From: Brugia malayi
Lineage: Eukaryota; Nematoda; Chromadorea; Rhabditida; Onchocercidae
Direction of reading: 5' to 3'
Assembly (NCBI RefSeq): GCF_000002995.4
Contig: NW_025062478.1
Coordinates: forward strand, 1,612,001-1,676,000
DNA: 64,000 nt
In this document: piece by piece, positions 26,701 through 41,300 of the stretch
Layout of the letters: every line of letters begins with the position of its first letter
Position numbering within the stretch: the first letter of the stretch is position 1
Made by a program: the position numbers and the translations under genes
Notes under the pieces: model-generated
What the model saw: only the letters and a program-made list of their open reading frames with translations
Databases searched by the model: none
Told to the model about the DNA's origin: nothing

Positions 26701-29700
26701 TACTAATATTCATCAAAATTTCAGTTTTTTTCCTTTGCTTGTAAACAATTTGTTAATATTTCATTTCAGATAATAAATGAAATTTAAGTTTTAAATTTTA
26801 TTATTGAAATTTAAATGTTAAAAAAAAAAGTTTTTTATTCATTATCATCATTTAAAAAAAATGCATAAATCATCGTTGTTATTATATACATTCCATTCGA
26901 AATAGTAATTAATAAAAGCAGAAGGATGCTGGACAATTTTTGACAAATATTTTTCAATTTCAAATTTAATTTATTAATTGTTGTAATTTGTTAGATAATA
27001 TATTTCCATTCTTTTCTTTTCCTTGTATCCATTAATTATTCTGCTGTTTATTGCCATTTCTTAATTTTTCAAATATTTTACTCGTCATCTAAATATTCTG
27101 TACCTACGTTTAGCATTCTTTTAAATATTTTTATTATCATTAAAAATATCTTTCGGCTATTTAATTTCGTTTAAATGTTCCATTCTTTCTTCAAATATTC
27201 TATTCCTATGTTTACCGTTCCTTTAAATATTCCATTCTTTCTTCAAATATTCTATTCCTATGTTTACCGTTCCTTTAAATATTCCATTCTTTCTTCAAAT
27301 ATTCTATTCCTATGTTTACCGTTCCTTTAAATATTCCATTCTTTCTTCAAATATTCTATTCCTATGTTTACCGTTCCTTTAAATATTCCATTCTTTCTTC
27401 AAATATTCTATTCCTATGTTTACCGTTCCTTTAAATATTCCATTCTTTCTTCAAATATTCTATTCCTATGTTTACCGTTCCTTTAAATATTCCATTCTTT
27501 CTTCAAATATTCTATTCCTATGTTTACCGTTCCTTTAAATATTCTATTCCTATGTTTACCCTTCCTCTAAATATTCTATACTTACGTTTAATATTCTCTT
27601 AAATATTCTTCATTAAAATATTCCACTCTTACATTTAGTTTCATTTAAATGTTCCATTCCTCAAATATTCTATTCTTACATCTATTATTCCTTTTAATAT
27701 TCTATTCTTACTTTAAATATTCTATTCTTGCATTTAGTATTTTTTCCTATTTCAATATTTTTCATCATTACTGCTTCTTTTCTCCTTTTCTTTTTTTCAC
27801 CTGGTTTCTCTTTTTTCTCGTTCTATTACAATTTAATTTTTAGATCAAAAAAAAAAAAACGAACAGAAAGATTGGATGAGTAGAGAATGAAAGAAAAAAA
27901 TAGAAAATGTAAAAGGACGATAAACGATAGAGGGAGAGAGAGAGAGAGAGAGAGGGTTAAAAAAAATAATAAGAAATGATTTAAGATCAACAGTATAAGT
28001 CATTAATCATTTCTTATTTTCTCCTTATTATTATTGCCATCAATGAATTTTTACCTATTTTCAACCTTTTCTAGGAGCAGAAATGAAAGAACAACAAAAT
28101 AAAAATAAAAATTAAAAATAAAAAAAAAAAAAAAAAAAAAAACAAGTCTATAAAACATCAAAAATTTAGCAATTTGAACTGATGAAAAATTCACTTTTAG
28201 CAAAATATTTCGTTCATCATACATTGCTTTTTTTTAATCACTTTTTTTGTTTTTTTAAATTTTTATAATAATAATAATAATATAAATATTCCAGCAATAA
28301 TATAAAAAAAAAAAACGAAAGAAATAATTTTTGTTTTTATTTAATTTTTTAGCATTTATTCCATTTTATTTTCATCTTCTCTATTATTAATATAAAATTT
28401 TTTGCGTAAAAAAAATTTGCCAATTTCTTTTGCTTTTTCTTCATTCAAATTTTCTTTTCTTTTCAATCCTTTTCAATTATAATTATAAGCTTTTTTTTTT
28501 TCTTTTTAGAGATAAAGTTTATTTATAATGAAATTTTTTTTTTTATTTATTTAAATTTCAATGCAAATATTTTAATCTTTTGATTTAAAATTATTTGAAA
28601 TATATTTTATTCGCTTTTCTTTTTTTTTTTTTATTTAAACAAAAATTTGTAACAATAACAATTGCTGTTTAAAAATTTGAGTTTTAGAAGAAATTAAAAA
28701 ATTGGAAATATGTGTGCCATACAATTTTTTTTTTTTCTTTTTACTAATATGCCATTTCTCTCTTCTTTTCTTTTCTTTTTCTTTTTTCTTCTTTCTCTCC
28801 TTCTCAGTTTATCCCTCCCTCTCTCTCTCCCTCTCTCTCTCTTAATTTCATTATCTCAGTTGTGATAATTAAACAAATTAATAGTGACAGCATCACAATA
28901 ATCTAATTCTGAACTTCTTCAATGCCTTCCTGAAAGCATAAATTGAAGATTAAACCCGAAAAGTATTGATTTGAATTCATTCCGTTCCATTTCACTCTTT
29001 TGCTTAAAGATGAAATGTTTACTAATTTTTAAAATATCGTTTAAATTCTATAATAAATTCTGGTTATTTGTTTAAGCTAATGGCAATATGTTTATCACCA
29101 TTATCACATAATTATCACTCATTCAATCAAATTAGTAATATATTAAGAAGGTGATAGTTAATATTTTTTGAAAATTTCATCTACAATTTATTTTTTAAAT
29201 GAATGTCAAAAAGTAAAATTTATCGTTCAAATATAATTTCTAATTGAAATGAAGAAGTGAAGGAAAAGAAAAACAAACGTAAAATAGTTGCAATCATATT
29301 TTAGTAAGTACTAATTTTAAAATAACTCATCAAATTAATAAATAAATTATTATTACTATATTTTTAATCTATTTGTTAAAATAGATAACAAAAAGAAAAA
29401 TTTTTGCTTAGGTAAGTTTAAATATTTTTTTATAAGTTTTTTTAAAATATAGTTAATAAAATAATGAAAAAAAAAAAAAAAAAAAAAAGAAAAGGAGATG
29501 AAACCATTACATTAATTGAGTAAAAAGCTGTAAATTGTAAAAAAAAAAAAAAATACTAACAAAATTCAAAAAATAATTCAAAATTTTATCACGATAATAA
29601 TGAAAGAATTAATTATTTTGTTTATCTCATCAATTTATGTATATATGTTGTGAAATGATAATAAACTTTAATAAAATTCATATTATATTTATTCCACTAT

Positions 29701-32700
29701 ATTCATTTCATTTCTTTCCCTAATATTTTCTTATTTATTATAATAGCTGTTATTGTTATCATCATAATATAATAATTACTATTATTATTATTAATATTTA
29801 TTATATATATGTATGAATATGTTCAAATGACTGGAATGCAAAAGAATAAGAATGAGGTAGTAAAGGAGAGGAAATAATTTTTTTTTACATTTTCCTTTTC
29901 TTTTAAATCACTATCGTCATGGTTGCTATCATCCTATCATCAATATTATCATCACCCTTACAATCATCGCCACTATTACTAACTACTATTGTTATTTATT
30001 ATTATTGACATCACTAATTTTATCATCATCAATACCATTATGACTACTACTAGTAATAATAATTAGTACTACTGCTACTGATATTAATAATTCATCATTA
30101 ATATCACTATTGTTACTACTACTGCTACCACCATCACTACCATCATTATTATCATCATCATCATCAGCAACTACCGTAATCTGAGAAGAAGCGGTAGCAA
30201 CGGCAATCGGTCACGATGTCAGCGGGTTTCATTGGAATGAGGTGTGGTGGTGGAAGGATAGGGAGGGGAAGGAAGGAAGGAAGGAAGTAGTAGTAGTAAT
30301 ATCACAGAGAGATAGATGCTCGATAGGGTGGGTATCATACTATGATGTAGTTATTGCTGCTGGAGAAATACTGCTGCTGTATCATAGGGTATATATGTAT
30401 GTTTGTATGTCTGTGTATGTGTGTATGTGTGTGTGTATGTGTATGTGTATTGGATGTGAATCTTTTGGGGTGGTGTCCCTAAACGACAGCAGGAATAGAT
30501 GGACGGGCATGAAGCTATCAATCATTGGGTGCCAATCGACTACCTTCCTCATCTCCTCCTCCCATTCCCCCTTCTCTTATGTCTTTTCTCTTTTCTCGAA
30601 TGGAACCGAATCGAATCGAATCAAATCAAATTGAATCGAATCGAATGGAATCAAATGGAATGGAATCGAATTCAAAATTCGAATCGAATCAAAGAAAAAA
30701 AAGAGAGAAAAAAGAAATTCCCATCTCCAATTTTTTTCTTTTTCTTCCCTTTTCTTAAGAATTTATTCTATTTTTATTCTATTCCATTCCTGTTCTTTCG
30801 TTCTTTTTTTTTTTTTTTTAAAATTTTGTTGTTTAAATTTTTGCAGCTAATAGGCATATTTATATTTAAAATAAATAAGTAAATAACAATACATATATAT
30901 TAAATGTGTAAGAAGATGTGAATGGTATAGAATTAGGTAATTTCTTCTTATTTTTACCTTTTACCCTTTTATCTTTCTCCAAATTTATATCTTCTTGTCT
31001 CAAAAAAAAAAAAAAAAAAAAATGAAAAAGCACAAAAAAAAAAATTTGAGGATAAATGAGGCGGGGAAATGGGAGGGGAAGTAAAGAGGAAAAGGAAAGT
31101 TGATAACGGATACGTAAAATGATTGTAAAATTAATCATTATAGGGATAATACGATGAATGTATTATATATGACTTGAAAGGAGAAATGGGCAACAAATGG
31201 AAGGGTAAGGAAGGCGGGAACGGGTAGAGTAAGGGTAGGGGAATGAAGAAGGGGAAAGAATGAAATACGCGGTATAAAATATAGGTGAAAATGATGGTAC
31301 ACAAATGCATATCTCTTGTCATTTTCAACTTGATAAAATTTATTACATGATAATAATGTTAATGATAGTGTTAATGTTGTTGTTAATTAGTGTTTATATT
31401 ATTATAACAGTAATGAAAATGATGATGATGATGATAATATTTCAATACAAGAATTATCATTATTATTAACATTATCATCGTAATCATGATTATTGTTGTT
31501 ATATCATTAATAGTAACTGACTACAATTATTAGATTGATAATGAAAAACAACAAATCCCCTTTCCTCATTCTTTTTTTTTTGAAAAAAAAATTTCAAAAA
31601 AAAAGCAAAAGATGAAGAGAAAAAAAAAATCAAGAAAATATCAATGATATATATCGTTACCGTTTATTTTAATATGTTAACACTTATCTATGTCACATCA
31701 TTTTTTTTTCTCCTCCATTTCTTTCACTTCATCTTCCTCCTTCTCCTTATCATCATCATTATCATCATTATCATCATCATCATCATCATCCTCTTTCTTA
31801 TCCTTTTTTCTGATTTCTATCATCTTTTTTTTTGATTTGTTTGATAGAGTAAATATTATTAATTTAACTATGATCGTAGCAATAATAATAATAAAAATTT
31901 TAGCTATGATAAGCTTTATCCATCTTTTGTTTAATTTATTCTCTTAAAGTTTTGCAATTGAAATTCATTCCTAATTAATATAATAAGTAATTACTTAACT
32001 ACAAAATTGTTATTGTTGATTGTGTTTCAGTCCTTCGTTTTTTCTCCATTAATCTCACTTATCACATTAATTTAATTGCAAATGATATGACAAAATATCA
32101 GACAAAAAAAAAACATACAGTCGAACAAGTAGTAAATAAACTGATAGAAATTTTCATTTTTTTTTTCGTTTAAACGGAATCGAAGAAAAAAAAGAATGAA
32201 AAACCGGCTGAATGAGTAAGAATAAAAACTGATACATTATCGATATTACTATTATCATTGCTATCATTGTTACAATACAATATCAGTTCTCTATTTATGA
32301 TCATCATTATACTAAAAAAGGATAATTAATGAGAGTGATAAAGTAATGATATAGAATTGTGAGATAACGATGATAACTGATATTGTTGATGATGATGATA
32401 ATGATTGTGGTGATAATGATAATGAGGGAGAGGGGAAATAAAGATGAAGGAAAAAAGATTTGAATTTACCTTTTATTTACAAACAAAACAAAAAAATATT
32501 AGAAATTTTTTTTAAAAATAGGTAAACGAAAAAAAAAAAAGAATTTGCAAGGCCTTTTAAACTCTCTCTCTTATTGCTTTCTCTCTCTCTCCCTCATTCT
32601 CTCCTTTTTGCTTATTTTCATCCTTTCTTTCGTTATATTTTTTGCATTCGTCTATTTCCCTTTCTTTTTTTTTCTTCAATTTAGAAAAAAAAATTTCTTT

Positions 32701-35323
32701 TCTCTTCGTTTTTTGAATATTTTTGTATTCAACAAATTAAAAAAAGTTGAACCTTTTCTTTTTTTCTTCTTTCTCTTTCTCTCATCTTTATCCCTTCTCA
32801 TTCTCCTAACCTTTTCTTTCTGCTTCTCTTTCTTTTTTCAATTTTTTTTTTATTTTTAAATGAGACACAGATTGGCTTTCTGAAGTGCAATATATATGTA
32901 TATGGTGTGTATGGGTGTGTGTGGTTGTGCACGGGTGTGTATGGGTGTGTATGGTTGTGCACGGGTGTGTATGGTTGTGCACGGGTGTGTATGGTTGTGC
33001 ACGGGTGTGTATGGGTATATATGGTTGTGCACGGGTGTGTATGGTTGTGCACGGGTGTGTATGGGTGTGTATGGTTGTGCACGGGTGTGTATGGTTGTGC
33101 ACGGGTGTGTATGGGTGTGTATGGTTGTGCACGGGTGTGTATGGGTGTGTATGGTTGTGCACGGGTGTGTATGGTTGTGCACGGGTGTGTATGGGTGTGT
33201 ATGGTTGTGCACGGGTGTGTATGGGTGTGTATGGTTGTGCACGGGTGTGTATGGTTGTGCACGGGTGTGTATGGGTGTGTATGGTTGTGCACGGGTGTGT
33301 ATGGTTGTGCACGGGTGTGTATGGGTGTGTATGGTTGTGCACGGGTGTGTATGGGTGTGTATGGTTGTGCACGGGTGTGTATGGGTGTGTGTGGTTGTGC
33401 ACGGGTGTGTATGGGTGGTGCACATGTCTGTACTATTGTTTGATTCCAAATTAATCTCCTTTAACACTACCCAAACACCAACAACAACAGAAGCATCACC
33501 ATCAGTACACTACAACCAATTCCTCTTTTCCTCCTCCCTTTTCCTCCCTCTCTTTTCCTCCTCCTCTCTCCTCCTTCTCTTCCTCCTAACTCCTCCTCCT
33601 CCTTCTCTTCATCCTCTTCCAATTTTTTTCTTTTTTCATTGAAATTATTCCAAAATCCGTCAAAAAATTCTCAAAATCTATCCAAAAATTTTAAATTAAT
33701 CAATTTTTCGTACTTTATTTAATCATTCTCTTCCTCTCTTTTCTCCTTCTCTTTCTCACTCTCCCTCTCTCCCTCTCTCTCTGTCTCTCTTTGCACTACT
33801 TATTTAAATTTGTTAATGAGAAAAAAAAAATGGAAATAAAAGATAAATGAAAGCAAGAAAAGGCGAAAAAAAAACAAAAAAAAAAAAAAACAAAATGGTA
33901 AAAATTATTTATTTAAAAAAAAAAAATTATAAACTAATTTAAAGAATTTATGCCATCATTAAATGATAATAAAAGAAAGAAAAGGATGGAAACTGTATGA
34001 ATAATTTGTTATTGTAGCAGCAATAATAATAATAATTTGTAATAGCAATAATAGTTGTAGTAGTAACGGTATAACAATAAAACGATAATTATATTAATAG
34101 TAATAGGGAAAAGTAAAAGAACGCAAAAACAATGTTAACTTAGTCGCTTTACCTAATATCTACTTTTATTTTATTCTTATTTATTTGTTTATTTTTTTCT
34201 AAACATCAATCATTCTTTTGCTAATAATTTAACTTTGTAACTAAATTTCAAAAATAGTTGTAAAAGTAGAAATAGTAAGTAAATAAATAAGCAATAAAAA
34301 AAAAAAAACACAAATATATATATATATATAACAACAATAAAAACTAAAAAATAGGAGGAATTAAAAAAAGAAGGAGAAAGAGAGAGAGAGAAGAGCAGAG
34401 AAGAGAGAAGGAAGAACAGAAGGAGGAGAAGAGAGAAGGAAGAAGGAAGGAGAATTTTGCTGTTGTCAATTTTATTTTTCCTTAAACTAGGCGGGATAAG
34501 ATTGGATGGGTACGGAAAGATTTCAATTTTAGTTCCACCCCAATCTAACCAATCTCATCTCATCTCATCTCATCTTATCCTCCATCCTATTCTTTTTGTC
34601 CTTTCCGTTAATATTCCATCCAATCATCCATTCATTCATTCAGTCAGTCAGTCATTTAGTCACTCACTCATTCATTCATTCATTGAGTCAGTCAGTCATT
34701 CATTCATTCATTCATTCAGTCATTCATTTAGTCACTTATTCATTCATTCATTCATTCAATCAGTCAGTCAGTCATTCATTCATTCAGCCATTCATTATAT
34801 CGATCTTTAACAATAAACTAACCGTATTTGACGGGCGATTAATTTTTTTTTTTTTTTTCATTTTTATTTTCTTTAACACCTCATCGGATTTAAAATTAAA
34901 ATCCTTCTAATATATCATAGCATTTGTTTGCAATTTATTATTGTTAAGTAAATTATTACTTACATATATATATGTGCGCGAAATACACGTGTATGTACGT
35001 GTACGTATAAGTTATGTAATGAATATATTTTTATTCACAGTTATTCAGTTCTAAATAACTTTTGCAACAGTTTAACCGAAACGAAAAATTTTATCGAATA
35101 TTTTTATAGTGCTTAGTTATTAATTATTTACTTTTGCTCATTCTATTATTGAATATTTCATTCATTAATTTATCAAAATTTTAGATAGAATTTTTTTTTT
35201 CTTTGAAATTTATTTTAATTATTATATTAATATGTTTATTGATAGATATTAGTATAATACGGGGGAGCGGGGGGGGGGGGGGGGAGGAGAAAATAATTTG
35301 TTTTTTAAATGGTACCAATGTAC

Positions 35324-35382
<59 letters not shown>

Positions 35383-38300
35383 TAAATGTGCAGACGGTCT
35401 TGGAATTACAGTATCCAATAAAAGAGGGACATATTCAAAAGATACAAATATGACAATTGTAGCAATTTAAATAAAATAATTATTCTATTTGTTGTCAGAA
35501 ATGAAAAAAAAAAAAAAAACTTTAATTAAAATTCATAAATTATTTTTCAGCTATTTTAAATTGAACAAAATTGTTAGAAAAAAGAAAAGAAAAGAAATTT
35601 CATACAGATTTGTTGATTATCTGTGATAAATAAGTACTATTTGGTTTAATATTATAGTAATAAATTTAATTTTTTTTTTTTTTATAGTTACACTATCATC
35701 TTGTTTAATTTTATATTAATTATCACAAATATTCAACAAATCTGTCTAAAAAAAAGGTCTTTTATATTTCATTTTGTCTAATTTTCTATAATGTAACAAC
35801 TTAAAGTAGCTAAAAAAAAAATAATTTATTAATTAAATGAAAGTGATAATTCAAATGTATGGCTATTTAAAGAAATAACATTTAATTGATGTATTGTTGA
35901 TTGATTTGATATTTTAATTTTTCTTTTCATTGTAAATGAACTAATTAAATTAAAATTGGTAACAATTTTAATTTGAAAAGATACAATATATCATTACATA
36001 ATCCATCAAGTAACAATGATATGATATATAGAATGATGAAATGGATGTTAAAACAAGACAAGACAAGTCAAGACAGGATAAGACAGGATAACATAGATTG
36101 ATTGGTAGGTAAACTGATATAAATGTCTTCTTGAAATAACAGAAAGATGACATTTAATTATGGATTAAAAGTAAAGTACTTGTTATAAAGTGACATTAAT
36201 AGTTTAAGAAAAATTGATTTTATTATGTCTTTGTTTCCTTGTAATATTATTATGAATTAATGTTATTTGCTACTTCGTAATGTTACTTCATTAATTTTTT
36301 TCCGATTATCATTAATTAATTTTCTTTTCGCTGAAAAAAAAAAGAAAAAGGCTAATCATCCATTTTTATTTGGATATTACAATACATTTTAACATAGTTC
36401 AGCAATAATTCATTTGTAGTTGTAAAAATAATTTTAGGAATTTTTTCATTTCCACAGGAAGGTGAAGAAAGCAAAAGAAGAAAGAACGAACTGTTATTGC
36501 GAGATAAATATTAAATCGTCGTTATTATTATTATTATTATCATCGTTCTATTCACCTTCACTATTTATTATCGATATTATCCTTATTATTATTGTTATTA
36601 TACTGTTAATATTATCATCAAAAACATCAACATCATCATCGGCAACAACCGCAGTAGTAGCAGTATCTCGGAAGTCCCATACATATGTCACAACGGGTCC
36701 GTCTTCTATAATTACTTTTCTTCTTTTTCTTTTTTTTTTTTTTTTTTTTTTGAATTTCATAGTTTATCATTATTCTGTTGTACTTAAGTTTTTTTTTTTT
36801 AATTTCTTTAAGTATTTTTTCATCATTATCGCTATGATAATAGCAACGGGAAGAAGCAGTTTCATTTCTCGATACATTTATTCATTTTGCTATCATACAT
36901 TTATAATAGTAGTAGAGTAAGGTTATACAGTATTAATTTTAGAAATTCTGCTGTATGCTTGAAGGCATACCGTATTAGTTTCAAAGTTTTACCGTAATTT
37001 ACAGATGAGATATAGAAGAGTTTTTTTTATTGTAATTTATATTTTAATGGGATTACTGTTCTTTTCTTTTTTTTTTTCGAAATTTTTATTCGCAAATGAA
37101 AGCAATGAGATTGACTTTCTTTTTTTGTAATTATTATCATTAAAAATACAACTTGATAAATAATACCTAACATTCCCATGATGAATTTTTCAAAATTTTA
37201 CTGTACGTACACATCAGTCGTACTGTATTCATTTAATAAACATTGCTGTTTGCACTATTTTTAGTTGTTTATTTATTATTTTTTTTTCCTTTAAGATTAT
37301 TATACCTTAATACGATCATTTTTTTTCTACATTTTCTTCTAAAATTTTTGTTTTTGTTAACAAAACTTATAAAAATTGGAAGCAAAAATCCTCATTTCTT
37401 TAAATAAATTCATCTTCAGATCACAAAATTAGATGATAATTTTTTTTCTTCTTTCTAAATTTAAAATAATAATTTTGATTTAAATTCATTTCTCAATACT
37501 ACGTATTAGTCAATATTAGGTCTTCTGTATTTTTCAGTACCAAAATATAGTTTTTTTTTTCTTTTTTTTACTATAATTTATTTATAATTTCAAGAAAAAA
37601 GAACTAAAATAATAAAAAAAAAATTTTTTTTTTATAGCTTAGTTTATTTTTATATCATAATAAACACTATTTTCCATTCAATCATTAAAGATTGTCGTCC
37701 AAAAATGAGCGGATGGAAGCAATTTTTTTTTGACAATTTTCGCATGCACAACCATTGTATTCCATTTCCATTCATTCATTACTTATCGATCTTTGATTAT
37801 TTATATTGATTAGCTCCTTACTCTACTTTATTAGTTACATAAATTTGTTTATTTGATTATAAAATACTTGGCAAATTCTTAGTGAAGTCATTATATTTTA
37901 CAAATTAATAATTTCCATATATTTTTTCCTTTATGAAAAACGAAAAAAAAAAAAAAAGGAGAGTAAAATATAGCTTTTGAACAATTTAATTTTTATTTTA
38001 GAGATTATAATTTTTTTTATTTTTGTTTTATAATTTGCATATTTCGAACTGATTAAAATTTTCCTAACATTTCAATTTGATCTGAAATTACCGTAATATT
38101 ATTGGCATATGAGTGAAGTAATCAAAAAATAAAACTCGACTCTTCTCAGTTTTTTTTTTCTCCATTTTTTCTTTTTTTTTTTTTTGTTTTACCTTTTTCT
38201 TCTCTCTCTCCTTTTCTCTCTGTCCCTCTCTCCCTCCCTCTCTCTCTCTCTTTTCATTTTCTACCATATGGAAGGAAAAAATGAGCAAAGATAGGAAAAT

Positions 38301-41300
38301 AATTGAAAAAATATGAATAAAATGAAGTAAGAAATCTTTCTTTCTTCTCTCCTTCTCTCATACTCATTTGATATTTCGTTTACTTCTTGTAGTTTAAAAG
38401 TTTTTGTTTGATATTTTAAAAAGATAAAGGAGAAAAAAAAAACGAAAAAAGCTAAGCAACTTTGTTAGCAATTTATCCAATTCAACAATTGCAACCAAAT
38501 ATTTTGCGATTCTCCCATAAGTTCTCATGGGAGAATTGAAAAGAAAATGAGAAAATGATCTAAAAATTTTTTGCTAACAAACCGATAAATAAAAATGAAC
38601 AAAAAAAAAAAAAAAAAAAAAAGGAGAAATTAACATCGTTTTGAAATTTACATATTTGAATGTTTATTTATATATATAAATTAATGAGTGCAAAAATTTT
38701 TAATTTTATTTCACTCATTTAAATTAGATTATTAGTTCAAAGTAATTATTGAATGAGTTCAGAATTAATGCGCCTAGAATACGATACTGGTTTTGAGGGA
38801 TACGGTAATGACAGTGATTGGAATTACTAAAATTTGAAAAAGAAAAAAAAAATAGATTTTGTGGAAAAGACTAACCTTTCCGCCTAAAATTAATTCATGC
38901 ATGGATGTATTGATATGTATGTGTGTATGTTTGTATGCATGTGTGTGTATTTATGCATGTGAGTATGCATGTATGTGTATGTGTGTGTGTGTCTGTGTGA
39001 AATTGCAAAATAGAATAACAATGTTTTTTAAATTATAAAATATTTGCAAGTTATATTTCAATTAAAGAATAAAAATTAAGCATTAAAATTCCATTACATC
39101 CATTTCAATTTTATCTATCAAATTGAAAAATTATTTTATAAATTTACAAATTTTTGCTATTTTCTGTCATTGTTTAAAGGAATTTTTTTGTTTTTGATTG
39201 ATTACATTTTGTTTTTAAATTATTAGCGACAAAAGTTGACGATTTCATTTCAAAAATCATTTATAATCACAAATATTTATCAAATTAATTTAATCTTATT
39301 CTTTAGCATTCTATTATATTTTATAATTTTTTCCATACCATTCCATTCCATTCTATTCTGATCTATTCATTTCGTTCCATAATTTTCTATTCTACTTTTA
39401 TTTTCAAATTTTTATTAATGTTTTTTTTTTTGCATAACCATTCCTTGCACTATAATATTTTATAATTTAACCATATAAATTACATTCAATTATTTATTTA
39501 TTTTTTTTTTTTTCAAAAAATCATTTCTGTCATTTCAATATGTTTTATTTATTAAAGTAAGCAACAGAAGAATTTTAGAAAACAAATAAATATAATAAAA
39601 TTAAATAAATTGCGCAACTGACGGATTAAACAGAATAAATGATTTTACTGAGACAAATAAATTGCGCTCAATAAAATGTTCCAACTTGTTGTTTATGTCG
39701 TCATTTGCTTAGTTGTTAAATGTGTCATTATTGATTACATACAACTCTTATCATTGTCATTATCATTATTTATCACTACTTTCATCCTACTTTCTATTTT
39801 CTTCCGTTTTTTTTTTTTTTTTTTTCAAATCGAATTTGCATAAGTTATTCGATTATAATCTAGCATTTAAACTGAATAAAACGTATAATAATTTGGAATT
39901 CTTTAAACGAATTAAATTATCAACTTTTTGAGATAAATTTTATTTTTTCAAAATTTAATTCTTTTCGTTTCTTCTTTTTTGATTTCATAAAAAATAATTT
40001 AGATGAAAATTTTTATTTATGCCAAATTAAATTTTTCAGTTTTTTTTTTTGTTTTGTTTTTTGAAGTTTAATGTAAATTTTAATAACAGTAACAAATTTG
40101 TTCAAACAAGAATAAATAACATTAGTTGGTTATATTTATAAATTACTTAAATTATTTGTCATAATCATTAATTTACAAAATCAAACAAATTGAATCTTAT
40201 CATATTACTCATTAGTTCTTTCAAGTAATTCATCTTAATTTTTATTTCTTTTTTTTACATTTTGAAGATTGCTTTTGTTAATTTCATTTAATTTAAAATG
40301 CTATTTCTCTTCCTTGGTGCATTTATTGTTCACAACCATTCATTATTCGAACTATTTTGAAATTGTTAGAAGAATCTAAATTTTCTGGGATTTATTTTTT
40401 CCATTTTTTCTTAGAATTTAATCTTCACAAAAATGATAATAAGTGAGAAGAAAAAAGCGAAAAAAAGAAGAAAGATTGACAAGTTAAAGGTTAATGAACG
40501 AATGATCAAATTTTTCAACAATTAATCAAGTACCTTTTTATGATTGAAACAGTTGACATGAAATGAAGTGAAGATATCAGTGAGAATTATTTCATTTAGG
40601 AATTTAAGTAAAGAAAAAAAAAAAAATGGAAACTTTATTTCGCATAGAAATTTGTTATTGATTTTAACATTTCCAAATATCAAACAATGTTCAAACTGAC
40701 CATACTTTATAATACACTAATAAACAAATGAATAAGTTTGATAATATTCATTTCAAATCAATTTAATCGACAATTTTAATGAATTTATCAATGATAAACT
40801 TTTATCACTTAATCACTAAAATGATCATTATCAATCAGGTCAATGCTTTGATAATATTTCATACAAAATTCAAGAATTTTTTTTGATGGTTTCAGATGCT
40901 CAAATAATGATTACAAATGATCATTCTAATAATAATAGTAATATGAATAGTAATTAATAATTTTAATAGCAATTTTGACTTCATAATTTTTCAAAAATAT
41001 ATTATAATTTTTTCAAATTTCTTGTGTCAATCTTAAAATATGTGCGCTATTTTGATGCAATTTACGTATTCAAAAGAATATTATAAAATTATGCATCACT
41101 CTATCATTAATCATTATTAATTGTAAAATTTATATATTTTGTTGCTTCACATCTTATCATTTTTTAAATTTTTTAATGAATACCAGAAAAATAAAAAAAA
41201 AAAAACGAAAGATAAAGCATAAATTTTTCACATTGCTAAATCTTTCATTTTAGTAATTAAATCTTAGCATTTTAGCATTACTTTCATTAATAAAGATAAT

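Noticed and set aside
27179..27542. Regularly spaced repeats considered as a CRISPR array.
   Set aside because: Units are contiguous 52-bp tandem copies with no unique spacers, in a eukaryotic intron.
30242..30882. Open frames of 130, 127 and 77 codons in the GC-richer island.
   Set aside because: They overlap in different frames, consist largely of translated GGAA, TATG and GAATC repeats, and match no family I recognise.
32798..33642. Several long overlapping open frames (up to 248 codons) on both strands.
   Set aside because: They are translations of the stop-free decamer minisatellite in multiple frames; no unique protein sequence.
34457..34910. Frames of 117 and 104 codons.
   Set aside because: Translations of TCAT/TCAG tetranucleotides.
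36462..36920. 152-codon plus-strand frame.
   Set aside because: Made of translated ATT/ATC and poly-T tracts (Leu/Ile/Phe runs), with no recognisable domain or splice support.
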